The translations under genes and the position numbers were made by a program. From positions 1-64,000 of the forward strand of contig JAUWOE010000001.1 of NCBI GenBank assembly GCA_030612265.1: a stretch of 64,000 bases of DNA. Reading direction: 5' to 3'. Under the pieces are notes generated by a model. That model saw only the letters and a list, made by a program, of their open reading frames with translations. It ran no database searches and had not been told where the DNA came from. Positions 36,601 to 46,000 of this stretch are shown one piece after another. Origin of the DNA: Promethearchaeum sp. Lineage in GTDB: Archaea; Asgardarchaeota; Lokiarchaeia; Sigyniarchaeales; Promethearchaeaceae. The stretch's first letter is position 1; each line of letters begins with the position of its first letter.

Positions 36601-36846
36601 TGATAAAAAAATTTAAAAAATAATCTGGTCTAAATTCGTGGAATGATACACTGATATTTTTCTGGTAAGAATGTATTTTTTGGATTTTAGAGTTCGAATC
36701 TCTGAATAAATAATCGCGATATTGACAAAAATCATAAAATTTTTTTTAAATCATTCTTTACTTTTCTTATAAATTATGAAACTTATTACTAATTATTTAA
36801 TTTGATAGTAATTTGATTATAGTTGTAAAATATAGGTGAATAAGCA

Positions 36847-37170
36847 TTGACAAGACATCATGGATATCGTAGCAAGACAAGAAGAATTTTTCGCAAAAAT
36901 GTAAGAAAACGAGGGCTACCGGGTCTTTCCAAATTTATGATTGATTACAAAGTTGACGATAAAGTAGATATTATAGGGGACCCATCATTTCAGAAGAGAG
37001 GATTCCCACACAGACGATTTCACGGCAAAACGGGTGTTGTATTTGAAGAACGGGGGCGTTGTTATGGGGTCCATGTTAAAGATGGAAATAAAATGAAAAC
37101 CATGTTTCTCGGCCGGGAACATCTCCGATTAAACAAGGGCCATCAACTAGAAAAAGAGAAGAAGAAATAA
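36847..37170 (+). CDS. rpl21e: Large-subunit ribosomal protein L21e (TTG start)
   Basis: TRHHGYRSKTRRIFRKNVRKRGLPGLSKFM...YKVDDKVDIIGDPSFQKRGFPHRRFHGKTGVV. Confidence 0.93.
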   Translation: MTRHHGYRSKTRRIFRKNVRKRGLPGLSKFMIDYKVDDKVDIIGDPSFQKRGFPHRRFHGKTGVVFEERGRCYGVHVKDGNKMKTMFLGREHLRLNKGHQLEKEKKK

Positions 37171-37204
37171 GATATTTCTAATTTTAATTTATGAGAAAAA
37201 GGAT

Positions 37205-37573
37205 TTGGTGAATATGGTAAAAAAAATTATAAAAGAGGAAATGGTTTCAATTCCCGAAGTTAAAGAAATTATGGAAGAATTGTTCGAAAAAATGGATAAA
37301 ATAGAATCAATCCAACCCGATCCGTTTCAAGAAGCGACTTATGAATATGTTCACAATTTTAGTAAAATGAACGCTGATGTTGCAAGAAATGTAATAAAAA
37401 TGCTTGTAAAAGATTACTCCATGGATATTGAATACGCAATTCAAATAGTCAATATCGACCCAAATTATCATCAAGAGTTGCGAGTTATCTTAGAAAAAGA
37501 CGTAACTCTTAGGGATTTATCTGATGATGATTTAAAAATCATGATACAAAAAATTCGGGACTTACAACAATAA
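37205..37573 (+). CDS. rpoF: RNA polymerase subunit RpoF (Rpb4-like); start could be 37208 or 37214
   Basis: Rpb4-like sequence and conserved position after rpl21e. Confidence 0.85.
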   Translation: MVNMVKKIIKEEMVSIPEVKEIMEELFEKMDKIESIQPDPFQEATYEYVHNFSKMNADVARNVIKMLVKDYSMDIEYAIQIVNIDPNYHQELRVILEKDVTLRDLSDDDLKIMIQKIRDLQQ

Positions 37574-37860
37574 TAAATTTTTTATAACTCACAATTTTTG
37601 AATAGTTTTATATTTGCATAATTTTTCAATTAATAATAGTAGTTAATGACATAATTCTTCAAGTGATTGAAAATGAATCTAGACCCACCTCTAATAATTC
37701 TAAAAGCAGTAAAGGATAAGCCACTGTAATTTTAATTCGATGGTTAAGAGGGGAAAAAAATTAAAGATTCAGGGACAAATAAACCACTCTAAATAAGAAA
37801 TATAATGTAAGATATAGAAAATATAAAAAAAAATAAAAGCATATTTGGGAGGATTGGGAA

Positions 37861-38565
37861 ATGAGCGATCGAAGAAACCAAAGATATAACGGAGAAAGAA
37901 GAAGAAAAGATAGTAGATCTCAAGAAAATTATAGAGGAAGCTCTCAAAGGAGTGGCTTTAGGAAAAATAGAGGTTCAAATCAATTTCGCTCAACTTTAAG
38001 ATTACAAACTGGAAGTGTGATTTATATTTTAGATATCCTTCAACATGGCGGTGTTGATAAAGCAGGTCATCAATGGAATCCAATTGCTCAAATAGTAGAA
38101 GGATTTAAATTTCAATTATATGAAATTATTTTGAATAAATCAAAAATTACGGATAGAAAATTGCAAGAAAAAATTATTGTAAGTGAAAATCAGAATGCTT
38201 TTGATAGAATTCAAAGAAAGATTAAATATACTGAATTAACTCCTACTTCAAGTTCAACACTAGATTTAGTAATCGGACAATATGTAAATGAAAATGAGCC
38301 CAGATTTATAGATTTTATAAACAAATCTGGGCCTATAACAATCAAAAGGCATTCTTTAGAAGTTTTACCTGGAATTGGGAAAAAATTGATGTGGGAAATA
38401 ATCAATAATCGAGAAAAGCCCCCTTTTGAGAGTTTTGAAGATTTACACTCAAGAGTTCCTGGATTTAAGCCGGTTGAAACATTTGTTAAAAGAATTATAG
38501 AGGAAATTCAAGATGACGAGTTGAGACATTATTTATTTGTTAAGCGATTTCGCAAGCGGCGTTAG
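37861..38565 (+). CDS. DUF655 family protein
   Basis: Basic N-terminus, TGSVIYILDILQHG, HhH-like LEVLPGIGKKLMWEIINNREKPPFESFEDLHSRV; between rpoF and ksgA. Confidence 0.85.
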   Translation: MSDRRNQRYNGERRRKDSRSQENYRGSSQRSGFRKNRGSNQFRSTLRLQTGSVIYILDILQHGGVDKAGHQWNPIAQIVEGFKFQLYEIILNKSKITDRKLQEKIIVSENQNAFDRIQRKIKYTELTPTSSSTLDLVIGQYVNENEPRFIDFINKSGPITIKRHSLEVLPGIGKKLMWEIINNREKPPFESFEDLHSRVPGFKPVETFVKRIIEEIQDDELRHYLFVKRFRKRR

Positions 38566-38613
38566 TTAGATTTTCGAATATTTTTTAATTTCACAATTTT
38601 GGAGAACAATCCC

Positions 38614-39570
38614 GTGCCATTTTATTCCAAGCGACAACTTTTACCAAAACTAAAAGAATTAAATATACGTTTAGATAAAAAAAGAGGTCAATGTTATCTG
38701 GTTGATGAAAATATTGCAAAATTTATTGTTAAAGAAGTGGAAATAGATGAGAATAATGATATTATATTGGAAATTGGTTCTGGTTTAGGGACTCTCTCTG
38801 ATTCACTGGTTAGAAGTGGAAAGAGAATTTATTTATTAGAAAATGACGAAAAAATTACAAAATTCTTATATTCCCATCTAAAGTTAAATTATAAAGTAAA
38901 ATTAATTGATTTATCATCAGATGCGATTGATTTTGAGCAATTCTTGGATGTGAAAGTTATTATTATTAAGGGAGATGCCATTAAAGCCCCATTTCCGGTA
39001 GTTACCAAAATCGTTGGAAATATCCCGTATCAAATCTCAGCGCCTTTAATTTTTAAAATTATTGATTCATGGAATATAAATGAATTAAAAAAATGTATTT
39101 TGATGGTTCAAGAGGATTTTGCAAATAGGCTAATCGCAAAGGTAAATTCTAAAAATTATTCTCGAATTAGTGCAGCTGTGGGGCTCTACCTTAATATTAA
39201 AAAAATTAAACTCGTGCCCTCTTCTTGTTTTTTCCCGAAACCTCACATTACTTCTGTAATTATTGAATTGACGGCAAAATATTCTTTACTAGTAGATTCT
39301 CAAGAAAATATATACCGAAAAGATTACTTGTCATTTTTAAGGGGAATTTTCCCATTTAAGAACAAATCATTACGAAATGCTATTTCATTTTTCTTAAAAA
39401 ACAATGAAAATGCTACAAACCAATTTAAATATTTTAAAAAAATCATAAAAAACCCAGAATTATTTCCTTTTATTAACAAAAAACTTAGAAGATTTAGCCC
39501 CCAGCAACTGTTTAATCTTATGCTCTATGGAACTACAGGAAAAATTGAAATTCTACAGGAGTTTGAATAG
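38614..39570 (+). CDS. rsmA: 16S rRNA dimethyladenosine transferase; GTG at 38614 likely (ORF opens at TTG 38599)
   Basis: GQCYLVDENIAKFIV, ILEIGSGLGTLSDSL, IVGNIPYQISAPLIF; GGAG 9 nt before the GTG. Confidence 0.92.
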   Translation: MPFYSKRQLLPKLKELNIRLDKKRGQCYLVDENIAKFIVKEVEIDENNDIILEIGSGLGTLSDSLVRSGKRIYLLENDEKITKFLYSHLKLNYKVKLIDLSSDAIDFEQFLDVKVIIIKGDAIKAPFPVVTKIVGNIPYQISAPLIFKIIDSWNINELKKCILMVQEDFANRLIAKVNSKNYSRISAAVGLYLNIKKIKLVPSSCFFPKPHITSVIIELTAKYSLLVDSQENIYRKDYLSFLRGIFPFKNKSLRNAISFFLKNNENATNQFKYFKKIIKNPELFPFINKKLRRFSPQQLFNLMLYGTTGKIEILQEFE

Positions 39571-39571
39571 G

Positions 39572-40270
39572 ATGGGTCATGATTTTTCTAAATATGAGAT
39601 TATTGAATATTATGGAATAAATATGGCAATACCTGAACAAGTTTATTCTCCACACGATGATACTGATTTAATTTCTGAGTTTATTCTTGAATGGATTAAA
39701 AAATTTGAAACCACTAAAGAAAATTTAAACTTGAAATCAATTCGGGTACTAGAAATTGGTTATGGCCCTGGAACAATATCTCTTCTAATTGTTTCTTATT
39801 TCTTAAAAAAAAAAGTTAATTTCTTTCATGCTGGAACTGAGATTAGCTCATTAGCAGTGGAGACTGCAAATTATAATGCAAAATTAAACAAGCTCGAAAA
39901 TTTTGTTAATTTTTTGGAGGGAAATCTTTTTGAGCCTCTAAATACCGATGAGTTGAACGAACCTTATGATCTAATTCTTTTCAATCCTCCATACCTTCAA
40001 AGTGAACCAGATATAATTAATGAATCAAATCGACAATTGATAGACTTTGCATGGGATGGAGGACCCAGCGGAAATGAGGTGTTATTAGAGTTTTTAAATC
40101 ACATTTCTCAATATCTTAAAAAAAATGGAGAAATATTTTTCATAACATCCAGTTTAGTTGATCAAAAAGCCATACAACATGCTTTAGAAATTCAAAATGT
40201 TAAAAATTTAGAACAAAAAACCAAGCATATATTCTTTGAAGATATAATATTGTATCATTGCAAAAAGTAA
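39572..40270 (+). CDS. HemK/PrmC-like methyltransferase
   Basis: VLEIGYGPGTISLL and NPPYLQSEPD; follows ksgA. Confidence 0.88.
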   Translation: MGHDFSKYEIIEYYGINMAIPEQVYSPHDDTDLISEFILEWIKKFETTKENLNLKSIRVLEIGYGPGTISLLIVSYFLKKKVNFFHAGTEISSLAVETANYNAKLNKLENFVNFLEGNLFEPLNTDELNEPYDLILFNPPYLQSEPDIINESNRQLIDFAWDGGPSGNEVLLEFLNHISQYLKKNGEIFFITSSLVDQKAIQHALEIQNVKNLEQKTKHIFFEDIILYHCKK

Positions 40271-40313
40271 ATGTTTTTATTTTTTAAGATTTAGATAAAA
40301 ATGTGAAAATAGT

Positions 40314-40655
40314 ATGACAAAATTACCTAAACATTTATATTGTTCAAATTGTGGAACCTTGCTTCCCAAAAATTTAATGAATTCATTGGTTTTAGGGGAA
40401 ATTGCTTATTGTGAAGATTGTGGTCAAAAATTTCAATTTAAAATTACGGGTGTCGAATCTGAAGCTAAGAGGAAACCCTTAATTGATTGGGAAAAAACTG
40501 GTGTAGATTTACAGCAAAATATGGAAAAACTCGGAAAAAATATTCAAAAGGTAACAAAAGTAGTTGTGCGTAAAAGTATTAAAACTGCGCATAAAGTAGG
40601 AGAAGAAGTCAAAAAATTCGGAAAAGAGGTTAAAAAATTTATAGAAGAAGATTAA
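40314..40655 (+). CDS. Small zinc-ribbon protein with helical Lys-rich C-terminus
   Basis: YCSNCGTLLPKNLMNSLVLGEIAYCEDCGQKFQF. Confidence 0.6.
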   Translation: MTKLPKHLYCSNCGTLLPKNLMNSLVLGEIAYCEDCGQKFQFKITGVESEAKRKPLIDWEKTGVDLQQNMEKLGKNIQKVTKVVVRKSIKTAHKVGEEVKKFGKEVKKFIEED

Positions 40656-40682
40656 TAGTTACTAAATAAAAATCAAATGATT

Positions 40683-41906
40683 TCAACCCATTTCAGATTT
40701 TGATACAATATCAATTATTTTTCTTGTCTCTTCCGCTAAACTGGGAGGTAGAGGGCTTGTATCAGCATCTAAGAACCCACTTACAATTAAATTTATGGCT
40801 TCATCTTCTGTTAGACCTCTGCTCATTAAATATTCAATATTTTCTTCACTGATTTTACCTACTGATGCTTCATGAGTTAATGTTACTTCAGGATTTTGGG
40901 CGTTTATTGCAGGAATAGAATCAACCCTGGCAGTCGATGAGAGCAATAATGCAGAACAATCTATATGACCGGTGACATCCTTTCCATCCCCAATAATTTT
41001 TCCTCGCGCAATAACATGAGAATTATCCACAGCAACTACTCGCGAAATAATTTCGGCTTTGCTACCTTCTCCAATTAGATGAGCAGTAGCACCTGTATCA
41101 TAGTAACTCCCCCCTTTTGCATATATTAAAGTCTGACCAAAATATGAAGCATTTTTTCCGATTAGTTTAATAACGGGATTTGTTTGGAGATTTTTAACTT
41201 CGGACATAACTACATAGAAATTAAAGAATTTTGCATTATCTTCAAGAATAATTCCAGTCCGTGGTCGAACTTTTGTTGTTTCAGTCCAATTATGTACCAT
41301 TGTAAATGATACTTTCGCATCTTTTTTAACATAAAATTCAGATACACCTAAATGAATTGCCCTTTTTGCGCCAGTATGAGCAGTACATCCAGTTATTATA
41401 TCTAATTGAGAGCCAGGTTCTGCTATTATTATATTGTGTACTACTTGTTTTAACCCAGGAAAAGGAGGAATAAAAAGACAAGATTGCAATGGAAAAATTG
41501 TTTTTTGACCAGCAAGAGCGTGAATAAAATACCCATCGGTAATTTCATTAATCGCTACTTCAGTAGTAAATTTATCCTTATCGGAAGCAACCGCTTTCCA
41601 GAAATAATTTTGTAGATTTAATTTTCCATCCGAACCGTCGTATTTTTTTAACGCTTCTTTAAGGGGCATCAACTCTATACCTTGAACATTACTAACACAT
41701 AAATCTAGTTTATTTCCAGATTGGAGAAAGATACCACTTTTATCTGAATCAACTTCAATTCCAACTTTCTTCATATAATCTTTTAAGTCATTTGGGATTT
41801 CTTGTTCTGAATTGTAAGTTTTACTGGTTTTCAAATCTTCGATTTTATATTCGTTAAGATCTATATCTTCGTCAATATCATCTACAATCTTATCTTTATT
41901 AATCAT
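40683..41906 (-). CDS. SufB/SufD-family Fe-S assembly scaffold
   Basis: HNIIIAEPGSQLDIITGCTAHTGAKRAIHLGVSEFYVKKDAKVSFTMVHNWTETTKVRPRTG; follows SufC-like gene. Confidence 0.9.
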   Translation of the reverse strand: MINKDKIVDDIDEDIDLNEYKIEDLKTSKTYNSEQEIPNDLKDYMKKVGIEVDSDKSGIFLQSGNKLDLCVSNVQGIELMPLKEALKKYDGSDGKLNLQNYFWKAVASDKDKFTTEVAINEITDGYFIHALAGQKTIFPLQSCLFIPPFPGLKQVVHNIIIAEPGSQLDIITGCTAHTGAKRAIHLGVSEFYVKKDAKVSFTMVHNWTETTKVRPRTGIILEDNAKFFNFYVVMSEVKNLQTNPVIKLIGKNASYFGQTLIYAKGGSYYDTGATAHLIGEGSKAEIISRVVAVDNSHVIARGKIIGDGKDVTGHIDCSALLLSSTARVDSIPAINAQNPEVTLTHEASVGKISEENIEYLMSRGLTEDEAINLIVSGFLDADTSPLPPSLAEETRKIIDIVSKSEMG

Positions 41907-42742
41907 AATGTAAAATCGACCTCATTAAATTTTTCAGTTGGATCGATACAGGAAATGCACTCCTTACATTTTTCAAAGCCATTTTTCATTACGCCATTAA
42001 TAATCTGTTTTGGATTGCCAGAACATAGAATTTTTCCATTCATGACTATATGTGCACGTGTTATATGACCTAAAAATTTTAAAATATAACCTAAATGAGT
42101 TATAATTAATCCCGATTTCTCCTGTTTTGAAGGAACTTTGTCTCTATCTAATAATTCACGCATTACACTTGCAATTAATTCAACATTTTCAACATCAACA
42201 CCACTATCAGGCTCATCAAAGAGAAGTAATTCAGGTTGCATCACCATCATCTGTAAAATTTCTGAGCGTTTGACTTCACCACCACTAAAACCCGTATTTA
42301 CATCACGTTCCAAATAGTGTTCAGAAAATTTCAATCTTTGAGCTAAACCATTCATATAATCATCCAAATCTGAATCACAAGCATTTTCAGATGCTTCCTT
42401 TGCAAATTCACTACGTTTCTGATCACAGACTGAAAGCAGTTTTGAAAGTTTTACTCCATTTATTTCTGGAGGTCGTTGAAAAAGTACACCAATTCCTTTT
42501 GAAACTCGTTCAGAAATCGATAAGTTAGTAATGTCCTCTCCCTTAAAATATATTTTTCCACTTTCAACTTTATATTTCTTAAATCCCATAATGGTTTTAA
42601 TTAATGTAGTTTTTCCAGCCCCATTTGGGCCTAAAAGGACGTGAACTTCTCCTTTATTGATATTAAGCGAAAAATCTTTGAGGATTTGGAGGTTATCTAC
42701 TCGAACAGTTAAATTTTCAATACGTAGCATGTTTTCATTCAT
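41903..42742 (-). CDS. sufC: SufC-like ABC ATPase
   Basis: LGPNGAGKTTLIKTIMGF, GFSGGEVKRSEILQMMVMQPELLLFDEPDSGVDVENVEL; 4-nt overlap with the SufB-like gene. Confidence 0.92.
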   Translation of the reverse strand: MNENMLRIENLTVRVDNLQILKDFSLNINKGEVHVLLGPNGAGKTTLIKTIMGFKKYKVESGKIYFKGEDITNLSISERVSKGIGVLFQRPPEINGVKLSKLLSVCDQKRSEFAKEASENACDSDLDDYMNGLAQRLKFSEHYLERDVNTGFSGGEVKRSEILQMMVMQPELLLFDEPDSGVDVENVELIASVMRELLDRDKVPSKQEKSGLIITHLGYILKFLGHITRAHIVMNGKILCSGNPKQIINGVMKNGFEKCKECISCIDPTEKFNEVDFTL

Positions 42743-42946
42743 TAAAAATCATATTTTTCGATTTATGAATATTAAATTATAAAAATCATCTGATCAAAAA
42801 TAAGTTATTGAAATGCAATTTAAAGCAATTAATTATAAAATTTTTGTCGGTGTTCTTTCTTATAAACAGAATTTATATTATTACCTTAGTTATTTTTCGT
42901 AAAAAAATTAAAATATACAACTCGCTTAGTTTAAATACGTAAAAAG

Positions 42947-42983
42947 ATTCCGAACTTGTTCCATTTTAGGACAATATTCGGAT
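42947..42983 (+). promoter_or_regulatory. Imperfect inverted repeat in the leader of the ribonucleotide reductase gene
   Basis: attccgaacttgttcc-atttta-ggacaatattcggat; arms match apart from a few single-base bulges; ends ~20 nt before the ATG. Confidence 0.4.
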
Positions 42984-43003
42984 AAAAACAAAACTAAACA
43001 AAG

Positions 43004-46000
43004 ATGAATGAAATGGTTCAATCGATACTACCCAATAAGGATGATAAAAAAATTTCAGTTCTAGATATTTTCCCCAGACATATTAAAAACTCTCGAGGAG
43101 ATCTCAAACCCTTTGATCCAGACAAATTAGTAGTAAATTTGAATAAAGAAACAGGCTTAGATTGGAATGAATGTATTAAGGTTGTTAAAGATTCATTAAA
43201 AAAAATTACAATTTTAGGCTTAAAAACAATTCAAACTTCAATGATCAGAGAGATCATGTGTTTAGAATTGATGGCAAGGGGATATATTAAAGAAAGAAAT
43301 ATATATGCCAAATTAATTCTCTCAAGCGTTCTTAAATTTAAATTAGGCGAATCTTTCATAGAAATTTATGAAGGAAAACAACCAGAATGGGGGCCTCTTG
43401 GATATATTACATATAAACGAACCTATGCTCGTTTGATTGAGGATGAAGAACGCACTGAAGAATTTTATGAAACAATTCGTAGAGTGGTTGAAGGCGTGTA
43501 TTCTATTCAAAAAGAACATTGCTTTAAACTAAGTTTACCTTGGGAACCAGAAAAAGCTCAGAAATCCGCTCAGACAATGTTTGAAAAAATATGGAATTTC
43601 AAATTTATACCTCCTGGGCGGGGACTTTGGATGATGGGCACAGAATTTATAGATAAACACGGCAGTATGGCTCTAAATAATTGCGGTTTCTGCTCTACTG
43701 AAGATATTTTGATAAAGAAGACCAAACCCTTTGAATGGCTCATGGACGCCTTGATGTTGGGAGTTGGTGTAGGATTCGATACTAAGGGAGCAGGAAAGCA
43801 AATAATTAAAAAACCAAAAGATGAAATATTCGTTTTTGAACTTCCTGATTCAAGAGAAGGTTGGGTTCAAGCACTTCGATACTTATTACTGGCATATTTC
43901 GATGGAGATCCAATGCCAGCTTATGATTTTTCAAAAATTCGTCCTGCTGGTGCATTAATTCGAGGATTTGGAGGTGTTGCATCAGGTCCAGGACCTTTAC
44001 AGGAAATGTTGGATAATCAGAAGGAATTACTTGATAAAAGGATTGGTTCAACATTAACTTCAGTGGATATAGTCGATATGATGAATCTTATTGGAAAATG
44101 CGTTGTAGCTGGAAATGTCCGCAGGAGTGCTCAAATTGCATTAGGTTCCGCAGATGATGAGGAATATATTAACTGCAAACAAGATAAACAGGCACTATAT
44201 CATCACAGATGGGCGAGTAATAATAGTATTATTGGGAAAAGGGGCATGGATTATTCTAAAATTGTGGATAATATTGCAAAAAATGGAGAACCTGGAATTA
44301 TTTATCTTGAAAACGCAAGAAATTATAGCAGAATGGGATTTGAACCAGACTATAAAGATAAAAAGGCAGTTGGGGTAAATCCATGCGTTACGGGAAATAC
44401 TCTTATTGCAGTTGCTGATGGAAGAAATGCGGTTTCAATTGAACAATTAGCAAAAGAAGGTAAGGATGTCCCAGTTTATTGTAAAGATGAGAAAGGAACT
44501 ACCAAAATAAAAATGATGAGAAATCCGAGAATAACTGGGTATGATGAAAAAATTTATGAAATCAAATTAGATGATGGAAGCAAGATTAAATGCACAGGGA
44601 ATCATGAATTTCTTCTAAGGGATTTGACTCAAAAAAAAGCAATCGATTTAAAACCAAATGATTCTCTAATGATAATGGCAAAATGGGAAACAAATTGGGA
44701 TGAAATAATGAATGTTAAGGCCAGTAATAAAAAAACATCATATTGGATGATAAATGCTGGTAATAAAAACCACTTCGAGCATTCATTTATATTTGAAAAT
44801 CTAAATGGTATAAAAATCCATTCTGGATATGTTATTCATCATAAAGATCATAATGGACTCAATAATAACTTAAAAAATTTGGAAGTAATGAACAAAAAAG
44901 ACCATCAACAGCTTCATGATATTTCCGGAGATAAGAATCCTATGAGAAAATGGTATCCAAATGCTTCTAATGAAGAAAAACTAAGATATCATGAAAAAAT
45001 GTCAAAATCTACTTCAGGAGAGAAAAATCCACGATACTCAGGAATTACTAATGATGAAATTTATTTAGAAATGGTAAAATATATAAAAAACAAAAATCTG
45101 CCATTAACAGTCCCTACATGGAAGAAATATGCAATTAAAAAAAATTTAATCTATAATTTTAACTTCTTTAGGGGTAAACTAGTTAATTTAATTAAAAAGG
45201 CAAATATCGAATGTGGCTTTGAACATCTTGATAATCCCGCTCAAATGAGGGAATATAAAAGATATATAAAACTTCTTTCCGAAAGTGATCTTGAAATCAA
45301 TTTTGATAAAGGAATTTGGGTAATACGACATTGTGAAGTTTGTAAAAAGGAATTCCGTGTGAAATATCAATATAGGGAGCAAGCTTATTGCTCAAAGAAA
45401 TGTTCCAATAAAATTGCAGCTAAAATTGCAGGAAAAGCTACTAAAGAACAAGCAAAGCAAAGGCATAAAGAGGTTTACAAAAAGATTACTAATTTGTTTA
45501 TTAAATATATATCTGATTTTCAACTTGTGCCTTCTAAAATTCAATTTTTAAAATTTCTGAATAAAAATGATATAAATGATTTAAGATCAGCAGGATTATC
45601 CAGCAGTTATCAAAAATTTTTGGATGATTTCACTAAGAAAATCAAGGTCCAACAAATTGAATTAAAAAAATTAAATAACTTGGCTTATCAAAAAGCAATG
45701 GCATCAACTTTACAAGATCATGGAATTGTTTATAATCATAAAATTGTTTCTGTTAAAGAAATTGGAAAATCTATTGTTTATAATGGAACTGTTGATGATT
45801 ATCATAATTTTGGTATCATCTTAAATGAAAAAAAAACTTATTCAGGAAAATTAAAACTTGATATGATATTCACAGCGAATTGCGGAGAACAATCTCTAGA
45901 AAGCTTTGAGTTATGTTGTCTTGTAGAGACTTTCCCTTCTAAGCACGATTCCTATGATGAATTTGAAGAAACGCTCAAATACGCCTATCTCTATGCAAAA

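Noticed and set aside
36688-36704. T-arm-like tagagTTCGAATctctg, suggesting a tRNA
   Set aside because: A nearby ATACA/TGTAT stem with a GAT anticodon-like loop exists, but no matching acceptor or D stems were found and spacing to the T-arm is too long. Not called without tRNAscan-SE.
37685-37753. Possible structured RNA upstream of the DUF655 gene (CCTCT/AGAGG outer stem, CAGT/ACTG inner stem)
   Set aside because: Short stems with long loops are expected by chance in AT-rich DNA; no other support.
45188-45382. Antisense ORF within the intein
   Set aside because: Shadow ORF; plus strand encodes the recognisable intein.
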